Shown in pieces: positions 44,152-52,237 of a DNA stretch of 64,000 nucleotides (position 1 is its first letter; every line of letters begins with the position of its first letter). The notes under the pieces were generated by a model, which saw only the letters and a program-made list of their open reading frames with translations, ran no database searches and was not told the origin of the DNA. The stretch is from Pseudomonas thivervalensis (GTDB lineage Bacteria > Pseudomonadota > Gammaproteobacteria > Pseudomonadales > Pseudomonadaceae), in the NCBI RefSeq assembly GCF_001269655.1, contig NZ_LHVE01000014.1, positions 1 through 64,000 on the forward strand, written 5' to 3'. A program made the position numbers and the translations under genes.

Positions 44152-44856
44152 TTACCAGCCCAAAGTTTCTTTCAAGAAAGGAATAGTCAGCTTGCGCTGG
44201 GCCTGGAGCGAGGCCTGGTCGAGGCGCTCGAGCAGCTCGAACAATGCGCTCATGCTGCGTGTGCCACGGGTGAGAATGAAATGCCCGACTTCGTCGGTCA
44301 GGTGCAGGCCACGACGGGAAGCGCGCAGCTGCAAGGCACGGAGCTTGTCTTCGTCGGACAGCGGGCGCATCTGGAAAATCAGCGCCAGGGTCAGGCGGGA
44401 TTTGAGGTCCGCCAGCTTCACCGGCAGCTCCCGGGGTGAGGTCGAGGCGGCGATCAACAAGCGTCGACCGCTGTCGCGCAAGCGATTAAACAGATGGAAC
44501 AGTGCTTCTTCCCAGTCAGCCTTGCCGGCCACCGCTTGGAGATCGTCCAAGCAGACCAGCTCGTACTGTTCAAGGTTGTCGAGGATTTCAACGCCACGGT
44601 CGAGCAACTCGGCCAACGGCAGGTACACCGCCGGTTCACCCAACTGCTCGAACCGCAGGCACGCGGCCTGCAACAGGTGCGTGCGCCCTACCCCGTCCTT
44701 GCCCCACAGGTAGATCAGGCTTTCGGTCCAGCCGGCGTCGGCTTCGCAAAGCCGCTCGACATAGCCGAGTGCAGCGGCATTGGCGCCTGGGTAGTAATTG
44801 ATAAAGGTGGCGTCATCGCGCAGACGCACACCTAGGGGCAGCTGAATCGGTTTCAT
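44152..44856 (-). CDS. hda: DnaA regulatory inactivator Hda
   Basis: A 234-residue AAA+ protein homologous to the ATPase part of DnaA, without the DNA-binding domain. It starts MKPIQLPLGVRLRD, the clamp-binding QLPLGV motif. The Walker A is atypical (LWGKDGVGRTHLLQA), Walker B is LVCLDDLQAV, and the arginine finger region lies in TRGTRSMSALFELLERLD. Hda with the sliding clamp stimulates DnaA-ATP hydrolysis to stop re-initiation. Upstream on the same strand is the AI-2E gene. Confidence 0.94.
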   Translation of the reverse strand: MKPIQLPLGVRLRDDATFINYYPGANAAALGYVERLCEADAGWTESLIYLWGKDGVGRTHLLQAACLRFEQLGEPAVYLPLAELLDRGVEILDNLEQYELVCLDDLQAVAGKADWEEALFHLFNRLRDSGRRLLIAASTSPRELPVKLADLKSRLTLALIFQMRPLSDEDKLRALQLRASRRGLHLTDEVGHFILTRGTRSMSALFELLERLDQASLQAQRKLTIPFLKETLGW

Positions 44857-45025
44857 GCTGACTGAACAGTTCCCAAGGAACCGTTAGTGGCCTCTGTGTA
44901 AAGTGCGCAAAGTTTATACCCGTGACGCGGACCGCACAATGCGCCGGACCACGAGCAAAATCAAAGGTTTGCAGCGACAAGGGGGCGGAGCGTCAGTTTC
45001 CCTGACACCCCGCCTGTCATTTGCC

Positions 45026-46099
45026 CTATAGGTCAGGGTCTTCGACGCCGCTATAGATATCCGAATCCTTGTAAAGATCGTGCATATGCCGCACCAGCAC
45101 CATGATCACCGCCGCCACCGGCAGCGCCAGCAGGACCCCGGTGAAGCCGAACAACTCGCCCCCCGCCAGGATCGCAAAGATCACCGCCACCGGATGCAGG
45201 CCAATGCGGTCGCCCACCAACAGCGGCGTCAGTACCATGCCCTCCAGGGCCTGCCCGACCATGAACACCGCCACGATGCCAACCATCGGGTACAGGTCGC
45301 CGCCAAACTGGAACAACCCGGCGACCAATGCCGCGCCAATACCAATCACGAACCCCATGTACGGGACGATGGCCGCCAGCCCGGCGATCAAGCCGATCAA
45401 CAACCCCAGCTCCAGCCCGACCAGCATCAGCCCTGCCGCATAGATGAAGCCCAGGGCCACCATCACCAGCAGTTGCCCGCGCACGAACGCACCCAGCACT
45501 TCATGGCATTCACCCGTCAGGGTCATGATGCGTTCTTCGCGATGGCGCGGCAGCAGGCTGCGGATCTTGGCCATCATCAGGTCCCAATCCCGCAGCAGAT
45601 AGAAGGCCACCACGGGAATTAGCACCAGGTTCGCCAGCCAGCCGATCAACGCCAGACTCGACGCCGTGGCCTGGCTCAATACCACGCCGACGATGTCGGT
45701 GGTCTGGCCCATGTGCTCGCTGATGGCGGCCTTGACCTTGTCGAACTTCCAGAAGCCGTCCGCCAACCCCAGTTTCGACTGCACCCACGGCACCGCGCTG
45801 TGCTGCAACCAATCGAGCATCTGCGGCGCCAATTCGTACAGGCGCAGCAGTTGCTTGGCGAGCATCGGGATCAGCACCAGCAGCAACGCGACCACGATCA
45901 AGGTGAACAACGCAAAGACCGCCACCACACCCCATGTCCGCGACAGGCCGAGTTTCTCCAGGCGATCCACCACCGGGTCGAACAGATAGGCCAACAGCAG
46001 CGCAACCAGGAACGGCGTGAGGATCGGGTGCAGCAGATAGATAAACGCGAACAGCAGGGCAACACCACCCAACCAGAACCAACGCCGCGTATCGCCCAT
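45026..46099 (-). CDS. AI-2E family (PerM-like) membrane protein
   Basis: A 357-residue protein with about eight membrane helices. Start RRWFWLGGVALLFAFIYLL, then HPILTPFLVALLLAYLFDPVV, and GLIAGLAAIVPYMGFVIG and GEALE-like QALEGMVLTPLLVGDRIGL (family signature) are visible. Family members include putative transporters; despite the name, autoinducer export is shown only for some. AGGAG precedes the ATG. It follows DUF2066 by 32 bases and is probably co-transcribed. Confidence 0.9.
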   Translation of the reverse strand: MGDTRRWFWLGGVALLFAFIYLLHPILTPFLVALLLAYLFDPVVDRLEKLGLSRTWGVVAVFALFTLIVVALLLVLIPMLAKQLLRLYELAPQMLDWLQHSAVPWVQSKLGLADGFWKFDKVKAAISEHMGQTTDIVGVVLSQATASSLALIGWLANLVLIPVVAFYLLRDWDLMMAKIRSLLPRHREERIMTLTGECHEVLGAFVRGQLLVMVALGFIYAAGLMLVGLELGLLIGLIAGLAAIVPYMGFVIGIGAALVAGLFQFGGDLYPMVGIVAVFMVGQALEGMVLTPLLVGDRIGLHPVAVIFAILAGGELFGFTGVLLALPVAAVIMVLVRHMHDLYKDSDIYSGVEDPDL

Positions 46100-46131
46100 G
46101 AACCACTCCTAGCTATATAAAGAAAGACAAC

Positions 46132-47190
46132 CTACCAACGGAACCGCAAGTTGGCGGCCGGCGCAGGCGCAGGTGCTGCAACCGGGGCCGAACCATCGGC
46201 AGCAGGGGGCGCCACCGGCGCCGGCGCGACGGCCTCGCCGGGTGGGACTTCCTGCAGTTTTGCCAGGGCCAACTGCGCTTTCAGTTGCTCGGCGCTGCCG
46301 TTGACCTTATAGACGATCCGGTCCCCTTCAACCCGCTGCAACTGCCCACCGAACGGTTCGAGCAAACGCCCAAGCGCCGCATAACGTTCCAGGTTCATGC
46401 CCTGCACTTCCAGCAGTTGCTCGGTGGCCACGCCCGGCTTGGCGACGAAACGCGGCGCCAGGCGCTGACTCACCGCAAGCATGACCGCATCGGCCAAGGC
46501 CGCGGGATCGGCGCCCTGGGCAGTGCCCTGCTCACGCTGGTCCCCCAGCCACAGGCGCCAGGTGCCATGCCACTGCCCGCCCTCTTCCTTGGCGTGGACC
46601 GCCAGCAAGGCGTCCGTCGCGTAGCGCTCCGAGGCCTCGCGCAGAGGCGCCGGGTCACTGCCTTCCAGGTTCGGCGCGGTGGCGACGATCTGCTCGCTCA
46701 AATCCGCCAGCGGCAGGTGCAGCGCCAGGCCCCGATGCTGCGCCGCACGCCGCAGCGATGTGGCGCTGGCCTGGCCGTCGCCCACCAGGCTGGAGCCCTC
46801 GGCCGAGTCGTTCAGCCACCAGCCCAGGATCGATGGCCGATTCGCGCTCCACAGCGACAAGCCTGCCGAGCGCAATGCCCGGTCGGTGCTCGCCGGGTCG
46901 AAGTCCACCTTGAGGCTTTCCGGCGGACCGGCATCGTAGCCATATTGAAGAATAATTTGTTGCGGGTCCTGGCGGATGGCCGCCAACCCGGGATTCTGGG
47001 CAGCCTTGGCGTCGCCGGTCAGGCGCAGCACCAGCGTATCCAGGGCGCGCAGCGTCGCCTGGTTGCGCTCCTCCGGCGTCTGGCTGGTGACCGGTTCGAG
47101 CACTTGATAGAGGCCATTGACGGTTTCGGCATGGCTCGCCAGGCTGATCAGCGACAAGCAGCCCACGGACAAGAATTTGAACAAACGCAT
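46132..47190 (-). CDS. DUF2066 exported protein
   Basis: A 352-residue protein with a cleavable signal peptide (SLISLASHA, cleavage near residue 22). The body matches the DUF2066 layout: VNGLYQVLEPVTSQTPEERN, ALDTLVLRLTGD and the IILQYGYD segment. The C-terminus is a Pro/Ala-rich tail. Function unknown. It is divergent from purM and upstream of the AI-2E gene; the same order is seen across Pseudomonas as I recall. The ATG at 47190 is the only start that leaves an intact signal peptide. Confidence 0.88.
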   Translation of the reverse strand: MRLFKFLSVGCLSLISLASHAETVNGLYQVLEPVTSQTPEERNQATLRALDTLVLRLTGDAKAAQNPGLAAIRQDPQQIILQYGYDAGPPESLKVDFDPASTDRALRSAGLSLWSANRPSILGWWLNDSAEGSSLVGDGQASATSLRRAAQHRGLALHLPLADLSEQIVATAPNLEGSDPAPLREASERYATDALLAVHAKEEGGQWHGTWRLWLGDQREQGTAQGADPAALADAVMLAVSQRLAPRFVAKPGVATEQLLEVQGMNLERYAALGRLLEPFGGQLQRVEGDRIVYKVNGSAEQLKAQLALAKLQEVPPGEAVAPAPVAPPAADGSAPVAAPAPAPAANLRFRW

Positions 47191-47556
47191 GGAAGATTCC
47201 CGGACATAACGGCTGGAACAGGCCGTGTGAAGAAGATTGAGCATGGCTGTGACCACAGCACCCGGCAAATCATTCACACGCCCAGTGGAAGTTTCGCACG
47301 GTCATCACCATAACCGGTTACCGCTACACCTTATACAGAGGCGTTGCGCAGTACCAATATAAGAAATATCGGTTTTTTTCCGCGGATATGTCCCTGCCCG
47401 TCGGCACGAGGATGGCCGCTGCCCCTCAAGCCTGATAAAATCGCGCGCCTTCGCAGACCGGCAATGGCTGGGCTCCCGGAATAATTCGTACAACGGTTAT
47501 TCAATGGCCCCGGCGATCGGTCGTTACCCAGAAATCCCCCTTTAAAGGCCTGGATC
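47191..47556. other. 366-base divergent promoter region of purM and the DUF2066 gene
   Basis: It contains promoter-like AT-rich stretches (TGATAAAATCG near 47430) and an AT-rich patch near 47340-47380. No operator or RNA motif that I recognise. Confidence 0.4.
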
Positions 47557-48615
47557 ATGAGCAAGCAACCCTCCCTGAGCTACAAGGACGCCGGTGTAGA
47601 CATCGACGCCGGTGAAGCATTGGTCGAACGCATCAAGAGCGTCGCCAAGCGCACTGCGCGTCCGGAAGTCATGGGCGGCCTGGGCGGTTTCGGCGCCCTC
47701 TGCGAGATCCCGGCCGGCTACAAGCAACCGGTCCTGGTCTCCGGCACCGACGGCGTCGGCACCAAGCTGCGCCTGGCCCTGAACCTGAACAAGCACGACA
47801 GCATCGGCATCGACCTGGTGGCCATGTGCGTGAACGACCTGGTGGTGTGCGGTGCCGAGCCGCTGTTCTTCCTCGATTACTACGCCACCGGCAAACTGAA
47901 CGTCGACACCGCCGCCCAGGTCGTGACCGGCATCGGCGCCGGCTGCGAACTGTCCGGCTGCTCCCTGGTCGGCGGCGAAACCGCTGAAATGCCCGGCATG
48001 TACGAAGGCGAAGACTACGACCTGGCCGGCTTCTGCGTTGGCGTCGTGGAGAAAGCCGAGATCATCGACGGCTCGAAAGTCGCCGCCGGCGATGCCTTGC
48101 TTGCCCTGCCGTCCTCCGGCCCGCACTCCAACGGCTACTCGCTGATCCGCAAGATCATCGAAGTCTCGGGTGCCGATATTGAAAATACCCAGCTCGACGG
48201 CAAGCCACTGGCCGACCTGCTGATGGCTCCGACCCGCATCTACGTCAAGCCGCTGCTCAAGCTGATCAAGGACACCGGCGCCGTCAAGGCCATGGCCCAC
48301 ATCACCGGCGGCGGCCTGCTGGACAACATCCCGCGCGTGCTGCCAAAGGGCGCCCAGGCCGTGGTCGACGTGGCGAGCTGGACCCGCCCGGCCGTGTTCG
48401 ACTGGCTGCAAGAGAAAGGCAACGTCGATGAAACCGAAATGCACCGCGTGCTGAACTGCGGCGTGGGCATGGTCATCTGCGTGGCCCAGGAGCACGTCGA
48501 GACTGCCCTGAACGTCCTGCGTGAAGCCGGCGAGCAGCCTTGGGTCATCGGCCAGATCGCCACTGCGGCCGAAGGCGCTGCACAGGTCGAGCTGAAAAAC
48601 CTTAAGGCGCACTGA
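47557..48615 (+). CDS. purM: phosphoribosylformylglycinamidine cyclo-ligase
   Basis: A 352-residue protein starting MSKQPSLSYKDAGVDIDAG. LVSGTDGVGTKLRLAL and the ATP-binding GVVEKAEIIDGS, then LPSSGPHSNGYSLIRK and AHITGGGLLDNIPRVLP, are PurM signatures. It closes the imidazole ring in step five of purine synthesis. Its stop overlaps the purN start by one base (TGATG), so the two are translated together. Confidence 0.97.
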   Translation: MSKQPSLSYKDAGVDIDAGEALVERIKSVAKRTARPEVMGGLGGFGALCEIPAGYKQPVLVSGTDGVGTKLRLALNLNKHDSIGIDLVAMCVNDLVVCGAEPLFFLDYYATGKLNVDTAAQVVTGIGAGCELSGCSLVGGETAEMPGMYEGEDYDLAGFCVGVVEKAEIIDGSKVAAGDALLALPSSGPHSNGYSLIRKIIEVSGADIENTQLDGKPLADLLMAPTRIYVKPLLKLIKDTGAVKAMAHITGGGLLDNIPRVLPKGAQAVVDVASWTRPAVFDWLQEKGNVDETEMHRVLNCGVGMVICVAQEHVETALNVLREAGEQPWVIGQIATAAEGAAQVELKNLKAH

Positions 48616-49265
48616 TGTCCGCAACCTGTAACGTGGTGGTGCTGCTGTCCGGCACCGGCAGTAACTTGCAGGCCTTGATCGACAGCACGCGGACCGGCGA
48701 CAGCCCGGTCCGTATCCGCGCGGTGATTTCCAACCGCGCCGATGCCTACGGCCTGCAACGTGCCAGGGACGCAGGCATCGACACCCGCGTCCTGGATCAC
48801 AAGGCGTTCGAGGGCCGCGAAGCCTTCGACGCCGCGCTGATCGAACAGATCGACACCTTCAATCCGCAACTGGTCGTACTCGCTGGCTTCATGCGCATCC
48901 TCAGCGCTGGCTTCGTGCGTCATTACCAGGGCCGCCTGTTCAATATCCACCCCTCGCTGCTACCCAAATACAAAGGGTTACACACTCACCAGCGCGCGCT
49001 GGAGGCCGGAGACACGGAGCACGGCTGCTCCGTGCACTTCGTCACCGAGGAACTCGATGGCGGACCACTGGTCGTACAGGCAGTAATACCGGTAGAGTTG
49101 CACGACACGCCGCAAAGCCTGGCGCAACGGGTTCACGCCCGCGAGCACCAGATCTACCCGATGGCCGTGCGTTGGTTTGCCGAAGGAAGGCTGACCCTCG
49201 ACGATCGCGGTGCCTCACTGGACGGCCAGTTGCTCGCCGCCAGCGGCCATTTGATTCGATACTAG
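48615..49265 (+). CDS. purN: phosphoribosylglycinamide formyltransferase
   Basis: A 216-residue protein. VLLSGTGSNLQALID binds the substrate phosphate, and FNIHPSLLPKYKGLHTHQRA carries the catalytic Asn and His. HGCSVHFVTEELDGGPLV contains the catalytic Asp. It transfers formyl from 10-formyl-THF to GAR. Coupled to purM. The DUF3108 gene follows after eight bases. Confidence 0.97.
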   Translation: MSATCNVVVLLSGTGSNLQALIDSTRTGDSPVRIRAVISNRADAYGLQRARDAGIDTRVLDHKAFEGREAFDAALIEQIDTFNPQLVVLAGFMRILSAGFVRHYQGRLFNIHPSLLPKYKGLHTHQRALEAGDTEHGCSVHFVTEELDGGPLVVQAVIPVELHDTPQSLAQRVHAREHQIYPMAVRWFAEGRLTLDDRGASLDGQLLAASGHLIRY

Positions 49266-49273
49266 GAGATTTT

Positions 49274-49987
49274 ATGCGTCGCGCCCTGCTCTTCGCTTGC
49301 GCTCTGCTTGCCTTGCCCCTGGCACAGGCCGCAGACCTTCAACCGTTCTCCGCCAGCTACACCGCCGACTGGAAGCAGTTGCCCATGAGCGGCACTGCCG
49401 AGCGCAGCCTGACCAAGGAAGCCAATGGCACCTGGAAGCTGAGCTTCAAGGCTTCGATGATGATCGCCAGCCTGACCGAAGAAAGCACCCTGACCCTGGA
49501 CAAGGACACCCTGCTGCCACAGTCCTACCACTTCGAACGGGGCGGCCTGGGCAAGGCCAAGAAGGCCGACCTGGACTTCGACTGGAACACCAAGATGGTC
49601 ACCGGCACCGATCGCGGTGACGCGGTCAAGCTGCCGCTCAACCGTGGCATGGTCGATAAATCCACTTACCAGTTGGCCCTGCAACACGACGTGGCCGCCG
49701 GCAAGAAAAGCATGAGCTATCAAGTCGTCGACGATGGCGAAGTCGATACCTATGACTTCCGCGTCCTGGGTTCGGAGAAGGTCGACACCAAGGCCGGCCA
49801 GATCGACGCGATCAAGGTCGAGCGCGTGCGAGACCCGACACAAAGCAAGCGCATCACCGTGCTCTGGTTCGCCAAGGACTGGGACTATCTGCTGGTGCGC
49901 CTGCAACAGGTCGAGACCGACGGTAAGGAGTACAACATCATGCTCCAGGACGGCACGGTCAACGGCAAGGCTGTGAAAGGTAGCTGA
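49274..49987 (+). CDS. DUF3108 exported protein
   Basis: A 237-residue protein with a signal peptide (ALLALPLAQAA, cleavage near 20). It is beta-rich with PFSASYTADWKQLPMSG, YQLALQHDVAAGKKSMSYQV and VLWFAKDWDYLLVRLQQ (typical DUF3108 elements). Function unknown; probably periplasmic. AGGAGA lies before the ATG at 49274. It follows purN by eight bases and ends the purMN transcript at a strong terminator. Confidence 0.88.
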   Translation: MRRALLFACALLALPLAQAADLQPFSASYTADWKQLPMSGTAERSLTKEANGTWKLSFKASMMIASLTEESTLTLDKDTLLPQSYHFERGGLGKAKKADLDFDWNTKMVTGTDRGDAVKLPLNRGMVDKSTYQLALQHDVAAGKKSMSYQVVDDGEVDTYDFRVLGSEKVDTKAGQIDAIKVERVRDPTQSKRITVLWFAKDWDYLLVRLQQVETDGKEYNIMLQDGTVNGKAVKGS

Positions 49988-50005
49988 TCGACGCTGATAA
50001 CACCA

Positions 50006-50030
50006 AGCCCCGCCCATGCGGGGCTTTTTG
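50006..50030 (+). terminator. intrinsic terminator of the purMN transcript
   Basis: AGCCCCGC-4-GCGGGGCT followed by TTTT. Confidence 0.93.
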
Positions 50031-50076
50031 TTGCCCGGATTTCAGTCCCGGCCGATAGGCCTGTGGGAATAAACCG

Positions 50077-50164
50077 GTGGGAGCGAGCTTGCTCGCGATA
50101 GCGCCGGATCAGCCAACTCCACTGTCGACTGACACACCGCTATCGCGAGCAAGCTCGCTCCCAC
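50077..50164. repeat. REP pair (REPIN), family A
   Basis: Inverted copies in the region between the purMN terminator and a small gene. The 210 bases after it hold no recognised element besides the next gene's leader. Confidence 0.92.
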
Positions 50165-50374
50165 CGTTTTTTTGCGTTCATGCCTGGCAACATGAAACCT
50201 TTTTCATGAACGCCACCTGCGACCGAATGCCGCGCACTGCCTGGCCTGCAGGATCGTTGTACTTTCCATGAAAACTTCTTAACGAACCGAGGCATTTACT
50301 TAGCACGCTATCAAAATCTATAACAAAGTCCTGCACACGCCTTGCTGCAGATAACAGAGATTGGAGCTTGCAAG

Positions 50375-50569
50375 ATGACTGTGAAAGTAACTGAACGCGA
50401 CGACGCCCATATGTCCCACGAAGGCATTGCCGCCGGTATCCGGATCTGGGACGTGCATCAACAGGATCTGCTGGTGGGGATGTTCCACTCCGAGACGGAC
50501 GCCCACAGCTACAAGGCTGAGCTGGAGCGTGAGGAACGGCAGCGTTCGCGTAAGACCGCGCAATCCTGA
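50375..50569 (+). CDS. 64-residue unknown protein
   Basis: A small hydrophilic protein starting MTVKVTERDDAHMSHEG, with TTGGAG upstream. It has a short beta-rich part (GIRIWDVHQQDLLVGMFHSE) and a charged C-terminal helix rich in Glu and Arg. No family is recognised. REP pairs stand on both sides, and the codon use is like the core. The earlier in-frame codons upstream have no ribosome site. Confidence 0.65.
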   Translation: MTVKVTERDDAHMSHEGIAAGIRIWDVHQQDLLVGMFHSETDAHSYKAELEREERQRSRKTAQS

Positions 50570-50584
50570 GCCACACAAAACACC

Positions 50585-50673
50585 TGTGGGAGCGAGCTTG
50601 CTCGCGATTAGCGGGGCATCAGTCAACATATCTACACTGACCGACCGCTATCGCGAGCAAGCTCGCTCCCACA
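50585..50673. repeat. REP pair (REPIN), family A
   Basis: Inverted copies between the small gene and the convergent DUF2058 gene. Confidence 0.92.
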
Positions 50674-50709
50674 GGTCCGGTGTTTCAGCTCAATGGCATT
50701 GCGCCCTGC

Positions 50710-51249
50710 TTACCACATCAAATCATCAGGAATCTGATACGCCGCGTACGGATCATCGGCATCCACTTCTTCGGTCTGGGTGTTGAGCTGGACGATGCGC
50801 TTGGGGTCGCGTTCCTGAATCTTCAGGGCTGCCTCGCGCGGGATCACTTCGTAGCCGCCGGCGTGATGGACGATCGCCAGGGAACCACTGCTCAACTTGT
50901 TGCGCATCAGGGTATTGACCGAAATGCGCTTGACCTTCTTGTCGTCGACGAAGTTGTAGTAGTCCTCGGTGGTCAGCTTCGGCAGGCGCGAAACTTCGAT
51001 CAATTGCTTGATCTGTGCGGCCCGGGCCTTCTGCTCGACCTTTTCCTGCTGCTGCCGGTTGAGTTCCTGGTCGCGCTTGACCTTTTCGGCCATGGCTTCC
51101 TGGGCGGCGCGCTGCTGGGAGTCATCCAGTTCGATCTGGCCTTTGTGGGCCAGGCGCTGCTGCTTTTGTTTCTCTTTGCCGACCTGCTTGGCCTGCTTTT
51201 GGTTGACCAGCCCTGCTTTGAGCAACTGGTCGCGAAGGGAAAGGCTCAT
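50710..51249 (-). CDS. DUF2058 protein (YaiL-like nucleoprotein)
   Basis: A 179-residue protein. The N-terminal MSLSLRDQLLKAGLVNQKQAK and the following Lys/Gln-rich coiled coil, then a C-terminal domain with YYNFVDDKKVKRISVN and YEVIPREAALKIQERDP, define DUF2058. Its function is not established; the basic coiled coil suggests nucleic acid or ribosome association. It lies just downstream of mazG on the same strand (26 bases). Confidence 0.88.
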   Translation of the reverse strand: MSLSLRDQLLKAGLVNQKQAKQVGKEKQKQQRLAHKGQIELDDSQQRAAQEAMAEKVKRDQELNRQQQEKVEQKARAAQIKQLIEVSRLPKLTTEDYYNFVDDKKVKRISVNTLMRNKLSSGSLAIVHHAGGYEVIPREAALKIQERDPKRIVQLNTQTEEVDADDPYAAYQIPDDLMW

Positions 51250-51275
51250 GGTGCTTACTCACTTAGGCAACGGCC

Positions 51276-52109
51276 TCAGCCACAGCTGGGCAAATTCTTT
51301 TCCTGACGTTTGGCTTCGCCCCACAAGGCGTCCAACTCTTCGAGGGTGCAATCTTCCATTGGGCGATGGGTGTCGCGCAATGCCTGTTCGATAAATCGGA
51401 AGCGCCGCTCGAATTTCCCATTGGCGTCACGCAGTGCGGTTTCCGGGTCGACCTTGAGATGGCGAGCCAGGTTCACCACGCTGAACAGCAGATCGCCAAT
51501 CTCATCGCTGATGGCCACCGGATCGTTATCGGCCATCGCTTCAAGCACTTCGTCCAACTCCTCCCGGACTTTATCAAGCACCGGCAACGGACCCGGCCAG
51601 TCGAAACCGACCTGGCCGGCACGCTTCTGCAACTTCGCCGCACGGGACAACGCTGGCAGCGCTCCCGGCACATCGTCGAGCAGCGACAATTGTTCGGGCG
51701 CCGAAGCTTTCTCGGCCCGCTCCTCAGCCTTGATTTCTTCCCAGCGCTGCTTGACCTGTTCTTCGCTCAGGCGCGGGATATCCACGGGCGCATACAGGTC
51801 ACCGGTAGGAAATACGTGGGGATGGCGGCGAATCAACTTACGGGTGATGCTGTCGACCACGCCGGCAAATTCGAAGCGGTTCTCTTCCCGGGCCAACTGG
51901 CTGTAATACACCACTTGGAACAACAGGTCGCCCAACTCGCCTTGCAAGTGATCGAAATCGCCGCGCTCGATCGCGTCGGCCACTTCGTAGGCTTCTTCCA
52001 AGGTATGGGGGACGATGGTCCGGTAGGTTTGCTTGATGTCCCACGGGCAGCCGTACTGCGGGTCCCGCAGGCGGTTCATCAGGTGGAGCAGGTCTTCAAG
52101 GCTGTACAT
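51276..52109 (-). CDS. mazG: nucleoside triphosphate pyrophosphohydrolase
   Basis: A 277-residue protein with two MazG domains. Both have the EExxE12-28ExxD metal motif: TLEEAYEVADAIERGDFDHL plus GELGDLLFQVV in the first, and KVREELDEVLEAM plus DEIGDLLFSVVNLAR in the second. It starts MYSLEDLLHLMNRLRDP, the usual N-terminus. MazG hydrolyses non-canonical NTPs and, in E. coli, lowers (p)ppGpp; here it is next to relA as in other gammaproteobacteria. Confidence 0.95.
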   Translation of the reverse strand: MYSLEDLLHLMNRLRDPQYGCPWDIKQTYRTIVPHTLEEAYEVADAIERGDFDHLQGELGDLLFQVVYYSQLAREENRFEFAGVVDSITRKLIRRHPHVFPTGDLYAPVDIPRLSEEQVKQRWEEIKAEERAEKASAPEQLSLLDDVPGALPALSRAAKLQKRAGQVGFDWPGPLPVLDKVREELDEVLEAMADNDPVAISDEIGDLLFSVVNLARHLKVDPETALRDANGKFERRFRFIEQALRDTHRPMEDCTLEELDALWGEAKRQEKNLPSCG

Positions 52110-52134
52110 CAATCCATCCCATCAAATGAATCCC

Positions 52135-52223
52135 TGTGAGAGCGAGCTTGCTCGCGATTGCGGTGTGTCAGATAACATTGATGCGTCTGATAGACCGCTG
52201 TCGCGAGCAAGCTCGCTCCCACA
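52135..52223. repeat. REP pair (REPIN), family A
   Basis: Inverted copies between relA and mazG; the left arm has a G-to-A change (GTGAGAGCGAGC). Confidence 0.9.
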
Positions 52224-52237
52224 TTTTTGGACTGCGC

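Noticed and set aside
11856..52223. Repeated GGGAGCGAGCTTGCTCGC units as a CRISPR-like array
   Set aside because: They are scattered, come in inverted pairs at gene ends, and have no regular spacers; they are REP elements.
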